Positions 58,152 to 64,000 of a DNA stretch of 64,000 nt are shown here, in pieces. The DNA comes from Fretibacter rubidus (GTDB lineage Bacteria; Pseudomonadota; Alphaproteobacteria; Caulobacterales; Maricaulaceae): positions 1,984,001-2,048,000 of the forward strand of contig NZ_CP163423.1 in the NCBI RefSeq assembly GCF_041429785.1. The letters run 5' to 3'. The position numbers and the translations under genes were made by a program. The stretch's first letter is position 1. The number at the start of each line of letters is the position of its first letter. Below the pieces are notes generated by a model. That model had not been told where the DNA came from and made no database searches. It saw only the letters and a list, made by a program, of their open reading frames with translations.

Positions 58152-58589
58152 CTAGCCCGCGCGCACTCGCTCTCCGCGTTCGTGCATTTCTTGGGCCTCA
58201 ATAGACAATGTCGCGACAGGGCGCGCTTCTAGGCGGCGAACACGGATGGGGTCGCCCGTCTCCTCACAATAACCATAAGTGCCGTTATCGATGCGGCGAA
58301 TGGCTTTGTCGATTTTATTGGTCAGCTTACGCAGACGATCACGGGTGCGCAGTTCAAGTTGACGGTCTGCATTGGCCGCCGCCGTATCCGCTGGGTCGGG
58401 ATGGGACACATTTTCACCCTTAAGATACTCAATCGTCTCGGCCGTTTGCCGCGCGACGTCATCTCTCCAATCCGTCAGAATTTTACGGAAATAAGCCGAC
58501 ATAATCGGGTTCATGAATTTTTCGTCTTCGTCTGATGGCTGATAGCCCTCAGGGATTTTCACGCTTTCAGTCTTTTTCGCAGCAGTCAT
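58152..58589 (-). CDS. dksA: RNA polymerase-binding transcription factor DksA
   Basis: DksA binds RNA polymerase through the secondary channel and works with ppGpp in the stringent response. The 145-residue protein has a coiled-coil (about 25-95) with the tip acidic residues in SHPDPADTAAANADRQ, and the zinc-finger region NGTYGYCEETGDPI...TLSIEAQEMHER. Only one of the four zinc cysteines is present, as is common for alphaproteobacterial DksA. I chose ATG 58589, with GGGAG upstream. It is a single gene. Confidence 0.92.
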   Translation of the reverse strand: MTAAKKTESVKIPEGYQPSDEDEKFMNPIMSAYFRKILTDWRDDVARQTAETIEYLKGENVSHPDPADTAAANADRQLELRTRDRLRKLTNKIDKAIRRIDNGTYGYCEETGDPIRVRRLEARPVATLSIEAQEMHERGERVRAG

Positions 58590-58775
58590 TATAAACTCCC
58601 AATTATCCCCAAACCGACTCACTTTTGTGGGTCTGATTTTGGGGCGCTATACAGCGGCTTTGGCCTCACGACAATAGGTCAAACTGCGATTGGTTTCCCG
58701 CGCGTATAAAGCTTGTGGATATTTGCTTGAACCCGCACGGCGCTACCCCTAGATAGGGCGCGAGATAAAAAGGAT

Positions 58776-59624
58776 ATGATGATGAAATTTGAAGGCACAA
58801 AAGACTACGTCGCGACTGGTGATTTGATGATGGCGGTTAATGCCGCTATCACATTAGAACGCCCGCTTTTGATCAAGGGCGAACCGGGAACGGGTAAAAC
58901 TGTGCTGGCCCACGAAATCGCCAAAGGGCTGGGCGCGCCGCTGCTGGAATGGAACATCAAATCCACGACCAAAGCCCAACAAGGGCTGTATGAATATGAC
59001 GCGGTGGCCCGCCTACGCGATAGCCAGCTAGGCGATGACCGCGTTCACGACATCAGCAATTATATCAAGCGCGGCAAAGTCTGGGAGGCTTTCACATCAG
59101 AGCAGCGCCCAATTTTGTTGATTGACGAAATTGACAAAGCCGATATCGAATTTCCAAACGACTTGTTGCATGAGCTCGATAAAATGGCGTTCTTTGTTTA
59201 CGAGACAGGCGAGACCATCACAGCCAAACAGCGTCCGATTATCATCATCACATCCAATAATGAGAAAGACTTACCCGATGCGTTTTTGCGCCGGTGTTTT
59301 TTCCATTATATTCAATTCCCCGACGACGAGACTATGGCGAAAATCGTCGAAGTCCACTTCCCGGGTATTAAGCCGCGCCTGCTATCAGCGGCGATGAAAC
59401 GCTTTTATGATGTGCGGTCCATGCCGGGCCTAAAGAAAAAGCCCAGCACGAGCGAACTTTTGGATTGGCTGAAATTGCTTCTGGTTGAAGATATTGATCC
59501 GGAGACCTTAAAAGAAGCCGACCCGAAAAAGATGATACCGCCGCTGCATGGTGCGCTGCTTAAGAATGAGCAGGATGTGCATCTGTTTGAGCGCTTAGCC
59601 TTCCTGAGCCGCCGCGAGAGCTAG
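58776..59624 (+). CDS. MoxR-family AAA+ ATPase
   Basis: MoxR ATPases act as chaperones in assembly of larger complexes. The 282-residue protein has Walker A GEPGTGKT (35-42), a Walker B LLIDEIDKAD, TSNNEKDLPDAFLRRC (sensor and arginine finger) and the C-terminal lid. AAGGAT lies before the ATG. In most genomes a VWA-domain gene (CoxE-like) follows; here the next gene is on the other strand and unrelated. Its partner is not in this window. It overlaps the DUF1704 gene by four bases at the stop codons. Confidence 0.9.
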   Translation: MMMKFEGTKDYVATGDLMMAVNAAITLERPLLIKGEPGTGKTVLAHEIAKGLGAPLLEWNIKSTTKAQQGLYEYDAVARLRDSQLGDDRVHDISNYIKRGKVWEAFTSEQRPILLIDEIDKADIEFPNDLLHELDKMAFFVYETGETITAKQRPIIIITSNNEKDLPDAFLRRCFFHYIQFPDDETMAKIVEVHFPGIKPRLLSAAMKRFYDVRSMPGLKKKPSTSELLDWLKLLLVEDIDPETLKEADPKKMIPPLHGALLKNEQDVHLFERLAFLSRRES

Positions 59625-60913
59625 TGATAGACTTGTGTGAAATTCCAAATCACAGGCACATCTTTTAAGGCGTCTTCGTAATGGCTGGAAAAGCCAGGCA
59701 TTTTCACCTGATTAAGAAAGCTGGAATAGGCGAGATAGGACACGAGGAAGCGCAAATCCTGTACCCAGGGCGGCATATATTTCGGCACGGTCAATTCCCC
59801 ATGTTCGGCCAGATATGCCAAAGCAGGCACGTCTTGGAGGTCCAATTTACCCGACCATAAAATTCGGATTAAATCTGCGCGGCCCAATTTCACGACACTA
59901 CGCATATAATTATGCACCCGCAAAAGCCCGTTTAGATAGACCATGTCTTTGGTGAACGGGGCGCCGCCGGTAATCACACCGCCCCTGAAAATACGGCGTG
60001 TGTTTTCAAACGCTTCTTCGCGACTATGGCTACGCGGGACATAGAAATCGAAAACCTCTTTAAAATCTGCACCGTCCAGACACATTTGAATAGCCAAAAC
60101 GCGGTCTCCTAAACGACGGAAACGGTCGGGGTCCATCGCGCCGCTGATAATTTCAGCAAACACAGCCAAGCCTTCTTGGATCTCAGTCGTCCCCGCATGG
60201 GCGCGCGCCAGAAACGGAAAGCCCTCTTGCGCGGCCCCGTTTAATCCTGTTGCGACATGCACAAGCGCTTCATGCTGCAACAGCTGATCAACATCACGCG
60301 CGCCAAACACGGCGGATGATTTCACCCGAATACGGGTCCGCCCCGCCAAGGCTTTGGCTGATAAGTTGGGTCTGACCTCGACGCGCGGCGCATCTTCGCC
60401 GAAATGGTATTTCAAATGCGGGCGCAGGCGCTTTGCAAACTCAACGCCGCCAAATTCAGCTTGGCATCCCTCCATGACCAGATGGTCAAAATCCAACCCA
60501 TCAAGGGATGCATCCATATGACGCGCCAAGTCCAACACGCGTGTTTTACGGTCGATCATAAATTGGGTGGGTTCCCCAAACAGGGCCTTTGAATGATTGA
60601 GAAATTGCGCTGTTCCGCGACTTTGTAATAAGCCGCCCATCTCTTCTAACGTCCCGCTGAAACGTCGCACGAACTCTGTTACGGGGTGGTCACCGTCCAG
60701 CAACGCCCGTGCAGAGGCCACGGCTTCATGAACATGGGTTGTATCGACTCTGGAATATTTCGGACGCGGCAAAGCCCCTGTGTCGAGGAATTTTTTGCGC
60801 CAACGGTCATCCCAATTCATCGACCTTAACAAAGGTAAGCCCTTGGCCGTATCATTTAAAATTGCAGCGGCCTGTTTGGCCTTTGCGAGATGGGCGGGGG
60901 CAAGTTTTTCCAT
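59621..60913 (-). CDS. DUF1704 zincin (QEGLA motif, MATCAP-like)
   Basis: The 430-residue protein carries HEALVH (His214, Glu215, His219), an HExxxH zinc motif, and IQEGLAVFAE (246-254), the QEGLA mark of DUF1704. The eukaryotic homologs (MATCAP/TMCP) are tubulin tyrosine carboxypeptidases; the bacterial members have been linked to flavohaemoglobin expression, without a known reaction. There is no signal peptide, so it acts in the cytoplasm. It is convergent with the MoxR gene and sits upstream of metH in the same direction. The likely reaction is the cutting of a C-terminal residue from a protein or peptide. Confidence 0.87.
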   Translation of the reverse strand: MEKLAPAHLAKAKQAAAILNDTAKGLPLLRSMNWDDRWRKKFLDTGALPRPKYSRVDTTHVHEAVASARALLDGDHPVTEFVRRFSGTLEEMGGLLQSRGTAQFLNHSKALFGEPTQFMIDRKTRVLDLARHMDASLDGLDFDHLVMEGCQAEFGGVEFAKRLRPHLKYHFGEDAPRVEVRPNLSAKALAGRTRIRVKSSAVFGARDVDQLLQHEALVHVATGLNGAAQEGFPFLARAHAGTTEIQEGLAVFAEIISGAMDPDRFRRLGDRVLAIQMCLDGADFKEVFDFYVPRSHSREEAFENTRRIFRGGVITGGAPFTKDMVYLNGLLRVHNYMRSVVKLGRADLIRILWSGKLDLQDVPALAYLAEHGELTVPKYMPPWVQDLRFLVSYLAYSSFLNQVKMPGFSSHYEDALKDVPVIWNFTQVYH

Positions 60914-60970
60914 GAGGACGCTATAGGCTGATTAGGTAAAGGCGCAAAGCGAAAAGGGTGCGGGACCGTC

Positions 60971-61009
60971 AAGCAACACATGGATAGCCGACACAGGGTC
61001 GCCTATGAC
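60971..61009 (-). repeat. 39-base stem-loop repeat, copy B
   Basis: Read on the minus strand, this copy starts seven bases after the metH stop. It matches copy A (56817-56855) at 35 of 39 positions; the stem ATAGGCGAC/GTCGGCTAT has one mismatch. Both copies have the same orientation to the gene they follow. Confidence 0.7.
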
Positions 61010-61016
61010 GGCGTAT

Positions 61017-63650
61017 TTATTTATAATTTAAAATCGGGGCAAGCCAGCGTTCGACATCCGCTAAGTCCATATCTTTGCGGCGGGCGTAATCTTCGACCTG
61101 GTCTTTTTCAATTTTACCGACGCCGAAATATACCGAATCTGGATGACTGAAATAAAGACCCGAGACGGAACTGGCGGGATGCATGGCAAAGCTTTGCGTC
61201 AGGGTCACCCCCGCCGCTTCCGTTGCGTTTAACACACGAAACAATGTCGCCTTTTCAGTGTGATCAGGTTGGGCGGGATAGCCAGGAGCGGGGCGGATAC
61301 CATCATATTTTTCAGCAATTAAGTCATCGCCCATAAAGGTCTCGTCAGGGGCGTAACCCCAAAATTCACGGCGCACCCGTTTATGCATATGTTCCGCAAA
61401 GGCTTCGGCCAGACGGTCGGTCAGCGCTTGGAATAAAATCGCATTATAATCATCGCCCGCGGCTTTGAAATTGGCCGCGTGGTCTTCTTCGCCAATGCCT
61501 GTGGTGACGCAAAACGCGCCAATATAATCGTCTTGAGTGGCGCAGAAATCAGAGATACAGAAATTGGCCCTGCCCCCTGCCCCTTTGGAGATTTGCTGCC
61601 GAAGGCCATGGAAGGTCGCCAGCGTTTCGCTGCGGCTCTCGTCAGTAAAGACACGCACATCATCACCGTCACGCGCAGCGGGCCAAAAGCCAATGACCGC
61701 GCGCGCCTCTGTCCATTTCTGCTCAATCATTTTATCGAGCATGGCATTGGCATCACGGAATAAATCCCGCGCGACTTCGCCGTAGCGCTCATTCTCTAAG
61801 ATTGCAGGATAACGACCTTTAAGCTCCCATGTCGCAAAAAACGGCGTCCAGTCGATGAAATCACGCAGTTTCGCAAGGTCATAATTCACAAAGTTTTTCG
61901 TGCCAATAAATGTGGGCTTTGGCGGGGTATAACCCTCGAAATTGGGCGCATAGGCATTGGCTTGCGCCTCTTTCAGGGTTAGCCGTTCTTTCTTTTGTTG
62001 GCCTTTAAGGTGGCTGTCACGGGCGCGGACATAGTCTTTGGCAATATCGTCAATATAGCTTTGCTTCTCATCACCAAGCAGCTGGCTCACCACGCCGACA
62101 GCGCGCGACGCGTCCGTCACGTAAACCGTTGGCCCCGCTTTATAGGCAGGTTCAATCTTCACCGCCGTATGGGTTTTAGACGTCGTGGCGCCGCCGATCA
62201 GCAGCGGAATATCAAAGCCTTCGCGCTGCATTTCTTCGCCGACATACACCATTTCGTCCAGTGACGGCGTGATCAGGCCAGACAAGCCAATCATATCAAC
62301 CTTATGCTCCTTGGCAGCCGTCAAGATTTTATCGCACGGCACCATGACGCCCAAATCAACAACGTCATAGCCGTTACATTGCAGCACAACACCGACGATA
62401 TTTTTGCCAATATCATGCACGTCCCCTTTGACGGTCGCCATCAGGACTTTGCCGTTGGATTGCCCCTCTGTGCCGAGCGTCTTTTTCTCTTCTTCCATAT
62501 AGGGCAGAAGATGGGCAACAGAGGCCTTCATAACGCGCGCAGATTTCACGACTTGCGGAAGGAACATTTTACCAGAGCCGAACAAATCACCGACCACATT
62601 CATACCGTCCATGAGCGGCCCTTCGATAACGTGGAGCGGACGGTCAGCTTTGGCGCGGGCTTCTTCGGTATCCTCAATAATGAAATCTGTAATGCCGCGC
62701 ACCAAGGCATGTTCTAGCCGTTTTTCAACGGATTGTTTGCGCCATTCAAGATCAACGACTTGGGCCTTGCCTTTGCCGTCGCCGCGGTATTTTTCGGCCA
62801 CATCCAGCAAACGGTCGGTCGCGTCAGGACGACGGTTTAAAATCACGTCCTCGACCCGCTCGCGCAGCTCATCGGGGATATCGTCATAAATCGTCAACTG
62901 GCCCGCATTAACAATTGCCATATCAAGCCCCGCCGGAATGGCGTGATAAAGAAACACGCTATGCATCGCCTCACGCAGCGGCTCATTGCCGCGAAATGAG
63001 AATGACACATTTGAAAGCCCGCCCGAAATGCGCGCATGGGGCAGATTGGCTTTGATGCGTTTACAGGCATCAAAGAACGCAACGGCATAATCATTATGCT
63101 CTTCAATCCCTGTCGCCACGGCAAAAATATTAGGATCAAAAATAATGTCTTCAGGTGGAAAACCAATGCCGACCAGAAGGTTATAAGCGCGTTCGCAAAT
63201 CTCGTATTTATGATCGGCTGTTTCCGCTTGGCCTTGCTCGTCAAAGGCCATAACGACCGTTGCCGCGCCGAGGTCACGCACGATTTTAGCATGGCGCAGA
63301 AATTCCTCTTCGCCCTCTTTCATAGAAATAGAGTTCACCACCGCTTTGCCCTGCACGCATTTAAGGCCCGCCTCAATGATGTGAAATTTAGAGCTATCAA
63401 TCATCACGGGAACGCGCGCAATATCCGGCTCCCCCGCCATGAGTTGCAGAAAGCGCACCATCGCCGCCTCGCCGTCAATCAGCCCGTCATCCATATTCAC
63501 ATCAATGATTTGCGCGCCGTTTTCGACTTGCTGGCGCGCCACGGCCAGCGCCTCTTCAAACTTGCCGTTTTTAATCAGACGTTTGAATTTCGCCGAGCCC
63601 GCAACATTCGTGCGTTCCCCAACATTGATAAATTGTGTTGTGTTAGTCAT
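61017..63650 (-). CDS. metH: Methionine synthase MetH, pterin/B12/reactivation part
   Basis: MetH moves a methyl group from methyltetrahydrofolate to homocysteine through cobalamin. This 877-residue part starts with the pterin domain ([30 protein letters not shown]), then the cap and cobalamin domains ([30 protein letters not shown] with the DxHxxG cobalamin His, and IGLSGLI), and the activation domain with SAM site ([26 protein letters not shown]). The homocysteine-binding module is the separate upstream gene. I chose ATG 63650, two bases after its stop, because the longer frame to 63821 overlaps that gene and does not match the family. Confidence 0.95.
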   Translation of the reverse strand: MTNTTQFINVGERTNVAGSAKFKRLIKNGKFEEALAVARQQVENGAQIIDVNMDDGLIDGEAAMVRFLQLMAGEPDIARVPVMIDSSKFHIIEAGLKCVQGKAVVNSISMKEGEEEFLRHAKIVRDLGAATVVMAFDEQGQAETADHKYEICERAYNLLVGIGFPPEDIIFDPNIFAVATGIEEHNDYAVAFFDACKRIKANLPHARISGGLSNVSFSFRGNEPLREAMHSVFLYHAIPAGLDMAIVNAGQLTIYDDIPDELRERVEDVILNRRPDATDRLLDVAEKYRGDGKGKAQVVDLEWRKQSVEKRLEHALVRGITDFIIEDTEEARAKADRPLHVIEGPLMDGMNVVGDLFGSGKMFLPQVVKSARVMKASVAHLLPYMEEEKKTLGTEGQSNGKVLMATVKGDVHDIGKNIVGVVLQCNGYDVVDLGVMVPCDKILTAAKEHKVDMIGLSGLITPSLDEMVYVGEEMQREGFDIPLLIGGATTSKTHTAVKIEPAYKAGPTVYVTDASRAVGVVSQLLGDEKQSYIDDIAKDYVRARDSHLKGQQKKERLTLKEAQANAYAPNFEGYTPPKPTFIGTKNFVNYDLAKLRDFIDWTPFFATWELKGRYPAILENERYGEVARDLFRDANAMLDKMIEQKWTEARAVIGFWPAARDGDDVRVFTDESRSETLATFHGLRQQISKGAGGRANFCISDFCATQDDYIGAFCVTTGIGEEDHAANFKAAGDDYNAILFQALTDRLAEAFAEHMHKRVRREFWGYAPDETFMGDDLIAEKYDGIRPAPGYPAQPDHTEKATLFRVLNATEAAGVTLTQSFAMHPASSVSGLYFSHPDSVYFGVGKIEKDQVEDYARRKDMDLADVERWLAPILNYK

Positions 63651-63652
63651 GG

Positions 63653-64000
63653 CTATACCGCGATTTGAAATGGCTCTAGGCCTGATAGTCGTAATGTGGG
63701 CGCGATAGTTGGCACTGTGCGGGCTTGCCCCTCTGCGGCCATATCGGCGATGGCTTTGATATGGTCGGGCGTGGTCCCGCAGCATCCGCCCAGGATATTG
63801 ACAAGGCGGCTGTCCACCCATGGCGCGATCTGACCCGCCATATCGGCGGGTGTTTCGTCATATTCACCAAAGGCATTGGGCAGTCCCGCATTAGGAAAGG
63901 CCAAAATATGCGTATCTGCGACTTTGGATAACGCCGCAATATGGGGCCGCATTTCATCCGCGCCAAGCGCACAATTGAGCCCCACCGCAAAGGGTTTCGC
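63653..64000 (-). CDS. metH: MetH homocysteine S-methyltransferase part (5' end outside window)
   Basis: This is the homocysteine-binding, zinc-bearing module of methionine synthase. The zinc cysteines are in [13 protein letters not shown] and [16 protein letters not shown], and the frame is open to base 64000, so the gene starts beyond the window. It ends two bases before the other MetH gene. The split into two polypeptides is known in several alphaproteobacteria, so this is not a frameshift: the two frames differ by a clean TAG followed by an ATG. Confidence 0.93.
   Translation of the reverse strand, partial: AKPFAVGLNCALGADEMRPHIAALSKVADTHILAFPNAGLPNAFGEYDETPADMAGQIAPWVDSRLVNILGGCCGTTPDHIKAIADMAAEGQARTVPTIAPTLRLSGLEPFQIAV

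Noticed and set aside
63651-63821. N-terminal extension that would make the metH C-terminal part 934 residues
   Set aside because: It overlaps the homocysteine module on the same strand, whose frame carries the true family residues; the match to MetH begins only at [15 protein letters not shown].
1-64000. tRNA, rRNA, tmRNA or CRISPR arrays
   Set aside because: I scanned the gaps by eye and saw no cloverleaf with a CCA-like end or TTC loop, no rRNA and no regularly spaced repeats; a covariance search would be decisive.

Overview
The window looks like chromosomal DNA of an alphaproteobacterium, most likely a marine, prosthecate or budding member of the Hyphomonadaceae/Maricaulales type. The evidence is a complete CckA hybrid kinase, a perfect CtrA box (TTAA-N7-TTAAC), a GAAC-N7-GAAC LexA box in front of recA, a DksA that keeps one zinc-finger cysteine, the order tatABC-serS-surE-pcm-LysM-yajC-secDF, and a metH divided into two genes. 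Spot counts put ordinary coding DNA near 50-60% GC. No rRNA, tRNA, CRISPR array, insertion sequence or prophage was seen. Gene density is very high, and no gap exceeds about 300 bases once the weakly supported frame at 44651-45346 is accepted.

Layout. 1-7.7 kb: the 3' part of uvrA, a GMC-type flavoprotein, two paralogous exported TPR/TonB-C proteins and a polytopic membrane protein. 7.8-12.5 kb: trmFO, a DUF4153 membrane protein, a squalene/phytoene-synthase-like protein and sodB. 12.5-21.9 kb: a long leftward block for envelope biogenesis and quality control (tatABC, serS, surE, pcm, a LysM protein, then yajC-secD-secF behind their own likely promoter), with DUF2177 at its head. 22-31.6 kb: an O-antigen-ligase/ExoQ-like polymerase behind the CtrA box, uvrD, a lipoprotein hydrolase, prmA, thrC with a downstream P-loop kinase, and hemH. 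31.7-44.5 kb: a catabolic and envelope region with an M2 peptidase, Coq4, pirin, GST, HAD phosphatase, carbonic anhydrase, PQQ-type sugar dehydrogenase, fatty-acid desaturase, M28 peptidase and a beta-propeller amidohydrolase. 44.6-53 kb: alaS, a glyoxalase-fold protein, recA and cckA. 53-64 kb: tandem DUF885 lipoproteins, two small paralogous lipoproteins, dksA, a MoxR ATPase, a DUF1704 zincin and the split metH.

Functional themes are protein export (Sec and Tat), DNA repair (UvrA, UvrD, RecA), one-carbon and amino-acid metabolism (TrmFO, ThrC, MetH), cell-cycle control (CckA), and many exported peptidases and lipoproteins that suggest use of peptides and polymers.

The most unusual signals are: a roughly 75-residue, AT-rich in-frame insertion inside seryl-tRNA synthetase; a pair of exported TPR proteins joined to a TonB C-terminal domain through a shared CxCWPY motif; a 39-bp stem-loop repeat placed just after two unrelated stop codons; a LysM protein in the NlpD position that has no peptidase domain; and a bacterial DUF1704 (MATCAP-type) zincin beside a MoxR ATPase that lacks its usual VWA partner.
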